The notes beneath the pieces were generated by a model. That model was not told the origin of the DNA. It did no database searches and worked only from the letters and a program-made list of their open reading frames with translations. The position numbers and the translations under genes were made by a program. A DNA stretch of 64,000 nt from Hemicentrotus pulcherrimus (lineage: Eukaryota > Echinodermata > Echinoidea > Camarodonta > Strongylocentrotidae): positions 226,422-290,421 of the forward strand of contig BEXV01000298.1 of NCBI GenBank assembly GCA_003118195.1, given 5' to 3'. Shown piece after piece: positions 12,101 through 26,800 of this stretch. Position 1 is the stretch's first letter. Every line of letters starts with the position of its first letter.

Positions 12101-15100
12101 TGTGTATTTGAGATTTGTTCATCTCTACATAACTGTCTTCTTGATTATCAAAATGCTTTTAGTTCAAATAACGATTACATTATTGCTGATGAATGTGTGT
12201 GATGTACTCTTGCAGATGTAAAGGTGAAGAAGGTAACGCCGAAGATCACCAGTACAGGCAGTATTTCAGAAGGCCGAGAGAACCGTCTGACTCTCAGGGT
12301 ACCCATCAAGTTCCAGGAAGCTCAGGATACAACGGGTGTTGCAGGAGAAGGTCTCTGGAGACTCAGTGCCTGGGCCTCGCCCAATCCAGATGGCAGGGGA
12401 CAAAGGTATCATCAAGTCATTTGAAGATAACTAAAGGGGAAGTCCACCCTGATATTAATTGGAATTTTATTGGAAGCGGGTCAGTGAAAGTCTGAGCAAA
12501 GTCAGAATAAAAATAAGGAAGGCATGAATCTTTGTAGGTGCGATCACTCAAACACAAAGTGGCAACTCTGTGGCCTATCTTGCAAAGTCTCCTCCCCATT
12601 GCCCTGTAATATATTTCCTCATAAGAAAATTTTCAATCATACATTCCCCCTAAATATAATTATTGCACATATGAAACAAGTCTATTCCATTATCAATAAT
12701 TAAGTAAATAAAAGTTTTTTGTATAGAACAAATTGGAGGGGACCTCGTAAGATACGTCACAACTTCAAAAAATGTACTTGTTTCCTACTTTTCAACAGGT
12801 ATTGCTCACACTATCACTTATTTTCCCCCCTGTTTATCTGCTCTTGTTATTATCAAGTGAAATGAAGCATATAATGAAACAAGAAAAAGCATGTATTCAT
12901 CAAAGTTTATGTGAAGTATACTGCTCATCAAATACTGGCATAACAGACTGAAATCAGGTTATGGACTTTGCTTACAGTAGGTGTTTACTTTGTAGATGAG
13001 GTTTGAAAGTGAACTGAACATTTGTTCTTTTTTTCCTGTTTACTAAAGATTTGGTTACCAAAGTCAGACCCTTACTGAGGAACAGCAGGCAAAGCACTAC
13101 AAGAAGAAGGACTCCTTTAATTTCCAGGACGTGGACTTCAGACTCACCGACCCAATGGCCCAGTGTACAGACATGATGTACATCTGTACTCGATTGGACC
13201 GTGGCGACAGCCCCAGGACCAAGGGAGGTCTCGACTACGAGTTCTCTGGTTTTCCTGATGATAACGCACTCACTGGATGTACAACCGCTCCAGAATGCAA
13301 AGGTAAGGAGGAGGAGCAATGTAGATTTCATGAAAAGAGAATAACTGCAGTGACTGAAACAGTAATGACATTGACACTTCTTTTCAAATCAAGTGTTTGC
13401 AGTGGCTTTTATCTTTTGGTTTTAAATGATTTGAGAAGATGAAGTATTACAAGAGGAAATAAGGGCAAGCATATTGGAACTGATTACATCCTATGGCAGC
13501 CACGTCAAACATAGCTATGCCTTCTTTTTTTGGAAAAGGATACAATTATCGAAAATTGCATAATCAGCAGATGCGTCAGCGGAAGAGATGACCTTAAGCA
13601 TCAGTGTGGTCTAGATACAGCAATACATTCATTTCAATTACGATTTGGATCGGGGGGCCAGAGTGTGCTAAAGTCGTTAGAAGTGCCCTGTGCTTTGTAG
13701 ATGCGCTAGGGTTAACAAATTATATTTGACAAGGTTGCCTGATGGCTGTAAGACATTCCAATACCGAAGCATGGAAGAGGGCCCCTCTGTTTATATGTTA
13801 AAAAGTCAGCTCAAAAATATACTGTGGAAAGAAGGAGGGGGNGGGGGGGTGGGGGTTGGGGCGGTTCTTGTACACATGATATAATTACAATACCCAAATT
13901 TATCTTTTTAACTGCAATTGATTTGTTGCAAAATACAGATATGTGCTTATGTACAAATCTTATGAAGCAGTGTCATTTCTGTAATAGCAGTCACATTCTC
14001 TGTTGTCATAGTTGACTTTTATGTACATGAAGTATCATATCTTAATGCAACACTCATGTTTTTTCTAATGAAATTGTTGTTTAACACATCATGTGTGTGT
14101 GTTTTATCAAATAATGAGAATAATCAAAATCATTGTGAAACCATTCGTTGTGCTGTTAAGCCAACTTCTCACAAAGTTCATATTTTTCTGTTATTGTACC
14201 ATTTCTATTCATCGGTTCATATTTAATATTGATGCATAATTCATCAAGTTCAGTCACTATGTTTGTTGTTTCATGTCTAAAGCAGGGCTCTACGCTAACA
14301 GGCACCCTTTGGCGCTCAAAATCCCCCAAAATGTTGGAAGTTTTTTGTTAGGCTCATGCACAGTACATAGAGTCTAAAAAGTTAAAAATCAAACCCCTTC
14401 CAAAAAGTTAGCGTGGAGCCCTGTCGAAAGTGAAGTTTCTATGTCACATTTTGTTGTTTTCAATCATACTTCACCTGTATATTGTTTGTCAATTGAAACA
14501 TTTCGTCCTCATTAATTGTTTTTCAGCAAAGAACATTCTAATCTCCACAGGAAAAATATCATATACATAATATACAAATTATTTGTGAGTTGCTTTCTTG
14601 TGTTGTGTGATTAAGAAAGCTCTGTGTTTATGGTGTGAAAAAGTTTTTTTTTTTTATACATCATGTTGTTTTCATTTGTGTCAAATAACATGTAATGTAC
14701 ATATCATGTCTTTCACTATACTTGTTCTTTTCATAGATGTCTCATACACTTGTATCTGTTTATCACACATGTTGTTTTCACTTCATGGACCAGTGCTCTG
14801 GCCTGTCGTTCATAGCGCAGCGATAGTCACGGAGGTGGTCATGTCTTAGAGACTTTGGCGAATGCATCAGGAATTCTGTTACAGTGTGGTACATAACAGA
14901 GTGCAAAAACCAATGCTTACAAGAACTAAAACAAATAAAGAATATAAAGAGCGCAGTAACAAAAATTGCTTTGTTAAAGAGGGGAGAAAAAAAACACAAT
15001 TAGAATTACACTATATTCTGCATATTAAACAAATCCAGTTATCTGAAAATTGACAGAAGATCTAGGAGCTTAAACATGAATTCGTCTCATTCATTAAAGC

Positions 15101-18100
15101 TTGCCAATTTGTATGATTAATATTGTAGTCAAATAACCAAACGATAATGTCCTAAATGGATTCCATGAGCAATTTTTTAATGGATATACTACTGGCATTC
15201 CTGGGTATATTTCATTCCTACAAAATTATCTTCCATGTGAATTTGTAAATCAGTTTTCCTGCTACTTCACATGTGGATTTTCCTTTGATTTTCTGAATCA
15301 ATTATTAAAATAAACAAACTAATTGATCAATTTCATTTATCAAAGAATGTGAGTTAATTTTTTTTTGACGACAGGGTAAAGGATGCAAATAATTTATAAA
15401 ACTTAACCAAACAATGCTTTCATTTACACAAACAATTTTAAATTATACCAAGAACATGACTACCAAGAAAAACAACTTGCTAAACTATAATGCCAATGTA
15501 TCATATCGGATCCCTAATGCAGCGTGAATAATGATCTGCTGATAATGCTGGATTATATCAGAATTCTAACTCATTCTTTATAATGATCTGCTGTCATACG
15601 AAACAAGAATACCAGATCACTAACGTTGGAGATGTCGGTGATTGCGGCTGCCCATAACTGTACATTGATAATGAAGGTTGCAGCAATATTAAACAATGCT
15701 CTAATCGCTGAATAATGGAGAACTTAGCACTCACATTCCGCTGGAGTTATGGAGCTCGTCTGGAGCTCATCTGGAAACTCGAACAAGGAGTAGGTGGGTT
15801 GATTTTGTTCCTGATTGCTCTTTTTAAATGAAAACTTAGATTATATGAGCACTTTGACATAGGATTACACAACTTTGCAATGTATGCATTATATGCAATG
15901 TGGCATAAGCTTACTGTTGATACCCTGGCATGCCTGCATCTTGCACTTCTTTTCCATGGTGGAATTCTCCCCCCCAAAAGAAGAAAAATCAAGAATACTT
16001 ATTCTTCAGTATTCTGTGACATATCTTTCCAAGAATTTGGAATGCTGCACTATCTTCAATTGCTAAAAGTTCGGTTGCACTTTCTGATTTACCAATTTAT
16101 CTGTTTTCTGCATTTAAATATGCTATGGCGAATGCTTGAGAATGCATCATCATCTTCTCTCTGTAACACCCTTTCTTGAAATACTTTCTTAATTACATTA
16201 AATGCCTCTTGTCTTTTGCTGAAGCATGATTAATGATGCGCTTGATCTGAAGAAAAAAAATCCAACTGATTATGAAGTTTTTAAAAAGAAATTGGGGGAT
16301 AAAGAGGCCCCTTCAAGAGATGTAAACTCTATTTGAGTATACAAAAGCTATTTATAGAATTGACAGATTTTCACTTTTCGCACAGTATGACGTGCTGGGA
16401 CATTTCTCAAAACTATAATCTTGAACCAACAAACTACAGCTTCTCTCTGTCAGATGACAGTAAGAAAAAGTATACTGATATCAAATTCTTAATTGGTACT
16501 ACCTGATTACAGATATTACAACAATAATTTTTAAGAACAGTCTGATTAAAATTTACCAATAGTTTGATTTGAATATCTGAACTTACCTGCTTACTTTGCT
16601 TTGATCTATTAATACCTACCATAATCCTATATGGATGAGCATGATAATTGAAATGTCTTGAACCTTTGCACTTGAGAGCTCCTGCTGAACTGTTTTTCAT
16701 GTATGTACTTTCATTCGTCTGATTGTCAATACACTTCATTCATGGTTGTGACTGAAATTTCACATTCTCTTCCATATCATTTAACATTTTGTTCTCATTC
16801 AAGCATCATCATCATCATTTGCTTCATGTTTGCATGGGATAAAATGCACAGACCCTTCGGTAAGTATACAGACTAAAAGAAATGAGGCTTGAGTTCATGT
16901 CGTGTAACCATCGATTGACTTTACTAATGTGGGGGGAATGTTGTGGTGAATAAATGCTAGTTATCAGTGTGCTGACAGACAGCACTGCAACATCTTAAAA
17001 GATAGTTTAAGGACCCATTTCTCAGAAATCTTATTAGTAAATCCGGTATTTTTCATTGCCCAATTTTCTTATTACGCTGGGGAGATGCTGGACTTATAAC
17101 TCATTTATTTCAAACTGTTATTAGAATTTGTTTATCTTAATGAAATAAAAAATAATAAAGAAGAAAAATGTTATAAGCATATCAAATGAAAGAGTATGAA
17201 AGAAAAACAATTGCAATCCCCTAAAGCCATACTGTACTAGAAGCACTACTGCAAAATCCCCGTAATGCCAACTCGGGGTCAGCTATAGCAGTATGGTCTC
17301 GAAACTAACTCATTCCCTAGCTGACCTGTTGGTTCTTGCATCAAGTCCTCTGCCATATGGGAATTAAGTATTGGGTAACGCACTTTTAGCTAGGACAGGA
17401 AGTTCATCAGTTAAGTATTGCTTCAAAATTTTAAGTTTTAGGAAGAGTACAAACCAGATGAGACTTGGTCCATTATTTATGCAAATAATTGGCATTAAAA
17501 AGAAGAGAATGTTGGTGTCTTTAACTTTGGAAGATCATAAATCGATGAATGCTCAATTAATAGGACTGTTCTGATGGGAGGAAAATAGTGATTGCTTACA
17601 TCCATGCTCAAGCCTCATTAGAACATTATGAATTATGATTAATATCACCTTGATTAAAGATTCTAAATCTAGCTTTTTCTAGTGTATTTTAATAGTTGAA
17701 TAAGCCCTCCAAAATGTTCTCATTTTGATATAAAGTTAGGCAAAATAAGCCTTTATGAGAGAAATATCAAAAGATGATTGGTTAATCACGTAAGTTAATA
17801 AGATTATGAGGGGAGCTTGATAAATAAAATTATGGTTAAGTATAATTAGTGTACAATTAATAAAGAATGAGTGTAAAGTAATTCATACTAAAAAATAGCA
17901 TTAGAAATATGATTGCATCAGTCTGTCTTAGTCCTAGCTGTAAATTTGGCATGTTAAACCCTTTGATGACATTGAAAACAGTCCAGATGTGAATTTGTTT
18001 ATATTTTTCAATCTTAACGGTTGGGTAGCCTGAATAGAGTTACTGTTCATGATGAAAAGTATGTAGTAGAGTTACTAGTAGGGATTAGTAATAGAATTTT

Positions 18101-21100
18101 GAAATGAATACTTAGCATCTCTTTTGTAAATGTTAAGCACAAAAAGCTCTTTATCAAATATTGAGTTGGAAGAAGTAGGTGTTACAGTAATTTTAAAGTA
18201 TTACTATGATCTCAGTCTAATGCATCCAACTGTACTTTCCCATCTAGGTGTTCAAGCCAGAGGCATGAGCTGGCGTTACACCGCAGACAACATCATCGCT
18301 GGAATGGAGAATGAACTCTCAATCGAAGCCACCGTCCTGTTCACAGACACCACTGCTCCCGTTACTGGCAATAACCTTTGGAGGCTTGCCCTGTATGGCA
18401 GCAAGAATGTGGAGGGTAGTGGAGAGAGGTTCAACTACAATGAGCAGACCCTGAACAACGTGGAGGTCTCCAAGAACCTAGAAGCCGGAGGCCCTCTTGA
18501 GTTCACAGAAGCCACGGCCATGTTTGATGTGGCTGCCATCGGGTGTGGTCCGTTTGGATATGCTTGTATGGATTTCACAAGGAATGATGATGCTGATCCA
18601 TTCTTCGGCTTATCCGTGATCCCAGAGGGTGAAGTTATCACTCTTTGACAGGAGAGCCCTTGCAGAGCAGGTAAATACTGTTTTAGATTTTAATATGCTT
18701 CTGAAATATTATTCGAAGAGGGCATTTACTATATATTTTTGAGAGTTTCAGATGGGCGTAAAGATATTGACTATTGACCTCTTATTGTTAGGGCTTGAAA
18801 CTACCAGGGCCGTCAGATCTCCTTGCTCTACGCAACTCTTTTTCTGTCACAGGATTACTCCACAATGCAGAATTGATGATTTATACCCTGCATCATACCC
18901 TGACACCTGATGACTTCTTTCATAGCAGCATGAGCCAACAACCCAGTCATGGGTTTTGCTAACTTTTAATCCCATGAACAGAAAGAAAACTGATAAATAT
19001 CCTTTCTGATCTATTAATCATTTCAAAGTATGGCACTAAAAGGGATATAAGGCAGATTAAAAAATTCATATTAAAAAAATAACCCCATTTTAAGCCCATG
19101 GTCTCTCTCTTTCTATTTTAAAAGGCGTTTTCATGAAATACCTCAATAGAAATTCAGTGTTTAATCAGTTAATCTTTTAAAATAAAGATATACTTATGCA
19201 ACGGCCCCTTCTCTGCAATGCATTTCTTCCTAGATCTGAGTATCACCCGTGTTCAGGACACTGTCCTGAGTGGTACAGTCATAGATGGCCGTGCATCAAA
19301 TGCTTACTCCATGGATGTGGCCATCAGTGGTGCAGGAGTGGGTGTTGCAGGAAACGGCCTCTGGAAGTTGAATGCCTTTGGAAGCTCCAATGCTAATGGC
19401 GCAGGGCAGCGCTACAGTGAGAGATCACAGGTATGAGTCGAAACAAACATGCAATCTATAATATGAATGTTAACAAGAATATCGCTGAAGTCGTTTTCTC
19501 TATTTAAACTGATTTATTTATGGATAAGGATAAATATAAATATTAAGAAGAAAGGTTAATTTTGTTTTCTTTGATAATAATTGATGTACCGGTATTTATA
19601 TATTTTTAAGGAGATTGTGGTTTTTCGTAAAATATATTATACCTAAAATATTGTACAGTGATTTACTATCAATCCTCAGACAATAAAAAAGCTAATAATC
19701 AATGTCTTTTTTTCCCTCCATTTTCTCCCATATTCTTGTTTTCTCTCTCTACTGTCTATACTTCCTGCTCTTTCATTTGCACTTCATTTCCATCACTTTT
19801 TTAACGTCATGTTTACACTTTCTGCCAAATTTGGTTACCATGTCTATATAACATGTCATATTACTAACAACCATTCATTTTTCTGTTCATGTTTGTTTTC
19901 AATTTCACTTAATTGCTCTTAAACAATTTTCTTTCATTTTGTTTATCTTGATGGTTTCTAACGTCACTCTTTCTTTCATTTTCATTTGTATGTGTTACAT
20001 GACCATATGTGCCATTTGTATATGTATTCGATCCCTTTCACCATCAACTTTCATTTCACCATGTTGTATTATGCATCTTTCGTTTATTTGTCCATGCCTT
20101 TTTGGGTTATTTTTCTGAATGCCGTTATCATCCATCTTTCATTTCATGTTCATATACTATCATGAATCATTTCCTTTGTTCCATGCTTGTGATGTGCCCA
20201 TCACCCTACCCTTCTCTCTTTCAAATATTACCATGGCACAGGTTCTCACCAGTGGTCAGCAGGACCAAACCTTCCGCGTCACCGAAGACATGCTCTTTAG
20301 CAGTGTTGATTTTGATCTTAGCATGCGAGGCCTGACATGTACTGAAGTTCAGTTTGTCTGTGTGGAGTTTGCCAAGGGGGATTCCCCAGACACTGTCTTT
20401 AACCTCATCCCTGTACCTGATGACAGTGTAATGGTTAGCTGTTCTCCAGCAGAATGTGAAGGTTCGAAAATATTTAATTCCTGCCTTAAAAGTATGATTG
20501 TCTTGTTGCAAAAGATTACATATCTGCAAGTTACCAAGTTGTGCAATTTTAGTAGAATTCAAATTACATAAACACAGTCATTTATATTTTCTCATGAAAT
20601 ATTTGTATGTATCTAAAGAGGAATATATTTTCTTAAAACCACTTTCTTTAGCTTAGCTAAAAGTAACAAATGCATTGGAGCATATGTTCTATGTATCTGA
20701 TTTTAATTATACCATTTTATGTTTTTTAATTTTTGTAGCAGTTATTCTTGATAAGTTATTTAGATTTTATGTGGGACTTTGCACATTATAATGTTATGAT
20801 AAATTACTGGTGGCCAAGTTGTACAAAATTACATCATTTGTTACTAAATCACTGAAATCACTTTTGTGGCCCATCTTGTATGAAATTCAATCTCCATTCA
20901 GTCCTCATTCTTCATTCAGTTGTTATTATCACTACATTCAGTTGTTATCTCTACATTCTTGTATTTACTAGTACACGTTAATGTTCATATACACCTCTGA
21001 TTCATACAGTTGTACTATTTAAAAAAAAAAATACTTGATGTTCTCATTTCATTGTCTATTTCATTCCGTCTCTCATTCAAGTTGTGCAAGTTCTGTCATA

Positions 21101-23843
21101 TCCATAAACTTGTGGTCCTGCATGCAATGATTTATACTTTTAAAATGATGTTTGTGGAATGATCTAAGCTGGCATGTATTCTGTGTATTTATCGATTGAA
21201 ATTTACAATGCATTCTTCCTGCCATGGCATGATGGAGTCGTGCATCAATTCAGGTACGTACATTCATTTATTTGTTAATTTATTTAGATAGGCATTGGAT
21301 GTTAAACTTTATTTAATCTAGGTGAAATAACTTTCAACTAGATAAAGTACTGGGGTAAATCAAATGTATAGCATACATAGACCCGAGAGAATTAATTTGA
21401 ATGAGATATCATTGGGAATACTTATAGGGAAAATTTCTCAAAACATAAAAGAAACTCCTTTGGAATTTATCAGGGGGGGCAGGATAATTAATTCCTTGTT
21501 TTTGTTGTTGTTGTATTCAATCGAATGGTTAAAAAACAATGCATCTGTAACTTTTGTTATGAAGATTGATAACTAAAATCAAATGCTTGAGAAATAAGAA
21601 TTCAACTGCAAGCATGAGTAACCAAATTATTCCAATTTTATGAAACATTACAAAGTTGTTATTCTGATAATAAATCTTTGAATGATCTATTTTCAGTCAT
21701 TATTTATATTTGTTACCTGATGAATACCTCCCCTCAAAGAAAGTTAATAATAGAAAAAATCACTGTGACCAACCCTATTTTCCTCCTTTTTTTAGAATTG
21801 AAAAAAATGTGCAATGTTGTGTAAGCTTGGTTCCATGTGATAACATCCTTTTCCTCTTTGTTGCAGATTCTTCTGTTTGGATGATGTATCTACAATAATA
21901 ATTTAAATTATGTCTCTTTCAATTGTTATGAAACTTTTCATAGTAGTACCTCTCCCAATAAAAAGAAAAAATAATATGCAACTTACAGAGCCATATTGAC
22001 ATATCTGTAGAACTTCAGCTGACATCTTGGGGGTAGTAAGGATGGGAAGGTTGATAACAGTTTTTTGTGTGGACCCAATACAGACATTAAACAAATTATT
22101 AGAATAAAATCTTTACATTTGAGTATCTAATCAAGAATTTATTGTTTTTTTAGATATTAAAGATTTTTATTGGGATTTTACATTTATTTCTACATGTACA
22201 TAGGGAGAATAACAAAATATTTATGGCAAGAAGTCAATATTCTACACTTATTATAAAAACAAAATCAGAAAATACTTGTTTGCATAGTAGACACTTAGTA
22301 AGTAAGAAGTAAGATAAGTAAGAAGATAATAAAAAAGTAGTTGAATTTATCTTAGGGTTTCAAATTCTTTGTTGATGAATCCTGTGTGTATGTACCTGTT
22401 GTCTGTTTTTTGTGGTCAAATGTTTATGTTCCACTATTTGCATGGGTGGAAGTGTTCTGTCAGTCCCCATCATGGTATGGTATCCATATAGTACGTAAGC
22501 CTCCATGAAACACATACATTTTGTCAACAGTGTGTCATCATCCACATCTCATCATCGCAAGCCGCGTACTGTGCTCCTGCATTCTCCATGAGGATTTTAA
22601 GCGAAGTGAGAGGAACTTAAAAGTGGACCAGTATTTAAAAAACGCTATGTTGAAGCTCAGAGATATTCAGGATTAAGCATAAGTGAATTGCATAGCGGTC
22701 ACCTGATGAAAATCAACCAGCCAATCGAAAGCTGTGAAGTCCATCACTGTAATCTGAGGAGGTGGGTGATGATGACATGATTATTATGCATCTCTGCCTG
22801 AGGCTTGGCAAGTGAATGAATTAAGCAACCCTCCTATACACGCTCTGCAAATTACAGCTTGATATATATCCCCTTCAAGTTAATTAGAAATAAATTGATC
22901 CTCCTAAACCTACTTTCTTGCTAATGGCAGCTTTGATAATGTCTTCTTTTATGCAGGTATGGGAATGCAATTCTTAAGGATCTCTTATAATATGATTTAG
23001 ATCATCTAAAGCCACTAACAAGCTTTAAAAATGCTTTCTTCTGGGTTTTCTAATATTCTATTATATTTCTCAATAAATAATAAGCCTGTTCCTGAAAACT
23101 TATATCTGTAGCTTAAAATGATTTCCTATACCTTCTAGTAAAACTGCAATTTTCTCCTTTGAATTTATTTTTTGTGGCATCTTTTCTTTATCCTAACCCT
23201 GGCTATAGGTGCTGTGTACTCTGAAACTATTAATTTGACCCTTTTCCAGGCTTTTTTGCTTATTTTGGGACAACCCAGTGATTCATATTTTTATCGGGAA
23301 GAAAGATGAGGGTTGTTTCACTTAAAGTGTGAAATTTGTATTTCTGAAAAAGGCCAAATGTAAGAATATTAAAATTGCAGAGAATCTATATGAAATCACA
23401 ATGACCTGTGAAATTGTTGTGATGTAGGTATTTGTGAATTACAGTGCGCACAAATACATTTTTGTGATAAACTTCAACAATAATGCTTTTGATCCTTTTT
23501 AAAACCGCAGTACTTTTGCACTTTTTACAAAATTTATGGCAGATAGAATAAGAAAGACACACAAATAAGTGTTAATCAAGTGGGATACATTTAATTTGCA
23601 TGACAACGCATTGTTTCTCATTTTCACTTTCAACCTTTCAACCCCTTCCTTCCCCGCCTCATTCGATGTGAACTACAGACATTTCTTGAGCCTTGTAAGA
23701 GCTGAAAATTAGACTTGTGAAATATATACAAGTACATTTAGTTTGAAAAAGCTTGTTATTAAATTCTCGATGAATGAATTCAAATCATAGATGATGTATA
23801 TAAAACGATTGTCATCTGGCTTTGGCTTATTTTAACTTATGTG

Positions 23844-23884
<41 letters not shown>

Positions 23885-26800
23885 TTTATATGAAAGATTT
23901 TAAGCAATATTGCATCAACATACTTGCCTGATTCTGAAGAATTCTGTAGTTCATTCCTTTGCATGCATGTGTCCAAATATACATCCTTTCAAATGCATTT
24001 AGTGTTTTCAAAGTCATGATGAGTTTAGTATATACATGTATGTCTTATCATTTTATGTATTACAATTAATTAATGTTTGTATGCTCATTACTTAAACAGT
24101 GTTTTTGCTAAAATCCACCAAATATAGTTTATTTGTTACTATTTATTCCACTTCAAAATTTAGTTTTTGTGCACATACATTAGCATTAGTTTGATACAAT
24201 GAAATCTTTAATGGGGTGTAAATTAGGGAATATTTTATTGAGTATAGGTAAAATTCATACATTTTAATAAGTAAATACATGCTGGTGGTATAGGAGAATG
24301 TAGTTTCTTAAGTTTTGGAAATACTCCTTTTGGAAAACACATTATACATATTTAAGAAACAAGAGTTTTTAGAAATGGTAGGTTGGAAAAGCATAGCAGA
24401 TAATATATTAGCCATGACTCTCCATTTCTCCAAGCTAATATTCAAAACTGTCATCTTTACAGGTGTGGTTGTTAGAGGTTTGAGTTGGCGTTACTCAGCA
24501 TCGGACATCATTGCAGGTATGGAGAACGAGCTTTCCATTACTGCCTCTGCGCTGTTCACTGCAACATCTCCAGCCAAATCTGGCTTAAATCTATGGAGAC
24601 TTGGACTTTTTGGAAGTGAAAATGCCGATGGAAGTGGAACTAGATTCAACTACAACGTCCAGACCCTGGACAATGTAGAGGTCTCTAAGAACTTGGCAGC
24701 CGGCGGTCCCCTGGAGTTCACCGAAGCCACTGCTATGTTTGACGTGGCTGCCATTGGATGTGGGCCGTTCACATATGCCTGCATGGAATTTGCTAAGAAT
24801 GAGGATGCAAGCCCTGACTTCTTCTTCTCGGTGCTCCCAGAGGGCGATGTTATCACTCTTTGTCAGGAGAGCCCCTGCAGAGCAAGTAAGTATTTTGTTA
24901 CAGATTTTATTTGAAAGAGTAGTTTGATTCTAAATATTTTGCCTCATTTCATTTATTTGCTTTTGATACTATATTTTGTGTTGATAAGATTTGAATTCTG
25001 AGTTTATATATCTAGTGAAATCATCTTGTACTCATGGATACTCATTATTGCACACTTCAGTATTCCCCCAAAAGCTATAATAATCTATCTAATATATCAT
25101 GTTAAATATATATTTAGTAATTTTTATATATCCATATTGTTTGCTCTATGATTGTTTTTCTTGCTTCCTACAATACTTTCAAGCCCAATTAAATTTTTTA
25201 TATTTTATAGTACATACTCTTATCAGTATATGTAACTTTGCGCCTTCCACCATTTGGGATGTACATTTCTCTTGTGACCTATTAGGAGTGGAATGTTGAT
25301 CAGCAACCATAACATATATATATTTCCTCTCACCATTTTCTCCTTTATCAGACCTGCAAATCACGAATGTAGGCAACCGTGTTCTGACCGGGGGTGTCCT
25401 TAACGAGCGTTACTCCAACCCTTTCTCCATGGAGGTTGCTATCCGCGGCCAGGGAGTGGGTGTAGCAGGAGAAGGCTTGTGGGCCATGAGTGCGTTTGGG
25501 AGCTCCAACATGAATGGTGTAGGACAGCGCTACAGTGAGAGAAATCAGGTGGGTTCAACTTTCATCTTTTTTCTCTACCCAGTGTTCAATCATGTGCACT
25601 AATTACAGACTTGATTAAAACAAATGATGCAATGACACTACAGTGACACTCTTGTGTTATTACCAAAAATGAGTTGCATATTGCAATATTGGATTTTCTT
25701 CCTTTCCTCAATATTGTTTGTTTTGAGATGAGGGTCACTGCAATGACAATTCTCAATTATTATATTTAAGTACATGTTTTATTAGTTTGATATCTATTTT
25801 TTGACTCAGGCAGATCTCTTATTTATTTTACAAATTATATTGATGATATGTCATGGTTCTTGATTGTTAGACATATATAAATTTCATTGTTTCACTAATT
25901 TGTGTATTTTATTGTTTTTTATATACTAATTGCTCTTCTTCTTCTTTATATGTTGATATTTTATGCATCATATGTCTCTCTTTCAAAATGTTGTAGTGAT
26001 GTTTTTACATTTTCTATTTCTTTTTTAAATGTGTTCAAATGTGCATGTTAACTCTGATATTGACATTATTTTTTTTTATTCATGACTTTATAGTACGGTA
26101 TTCATTTTTTGATATTGACAAAATGACTTATTCTATTTTGTATTCTTTTCTTTTATCTCTCAATTCTTTTTATCTTATCTTTCTTCTTTATCATTCTATT
26201 TCATTATCTGTTTGTTCATTATGTTCTTCATATACACTCATATTTTTGTTTTACTATTCACATTTTTGTTTCATTATTTCACGTTTGTCACTTTCATTGT
26301 AATTGTTTTGCCATTGATCTTTCATTTTGGTCATTGTTTCCATTTTCATTTCCTCATATTGATTTTGTTTTTCCATATTTACATTTTTTTCATTGACATT
26401 TATCACACACATTTCCAATCATTATTGTTTCTCCATTTATTTCATCTGTTTTGTTCCTCATGTCAATACTTCACTTTTGTCATCTCGTTCATGATTCATG
26501 TCCTGGTGTCCATCCGGAATTCATATGGTTTTTGTCTTCATCACCATGGCAACCACCTATTCTTCCATCCATCCATCCATCCATCCATCCATCCTCCACT
26601 TCCTATTCTATCCTTCCTGCTTCTTCTTTCCTTTCCAAACTGCAGGTGCTCACTGGAGAACAACAAGACACAACCTTGCGTGTCACTGAAGACATGCTTT
26701 ATGCCAGTGTAGATTTTGACCTTAACATGAGTGGGCTAACTTGCACAGAGGTCCAATATGTTTGTGTGGAATTTCGAAAAGGGGGAACCCCCACCACCAA

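Noticed and set aside
17226..17294. Short hairpin CCATACTG...CAGTATGG in intron 4 as an RNA gene or element
   Set aside because: Only 8 bp of pairing with a large loop; expected by chance in this much AT-rich DNA.
26039..26712. Long Phe/Ser/His-rich open frames upstream of exon 10
   Set aside because: They arise from a T-rich, CATT-rich intron and run into exon 10 out of frame; the splice phases define the real exon.
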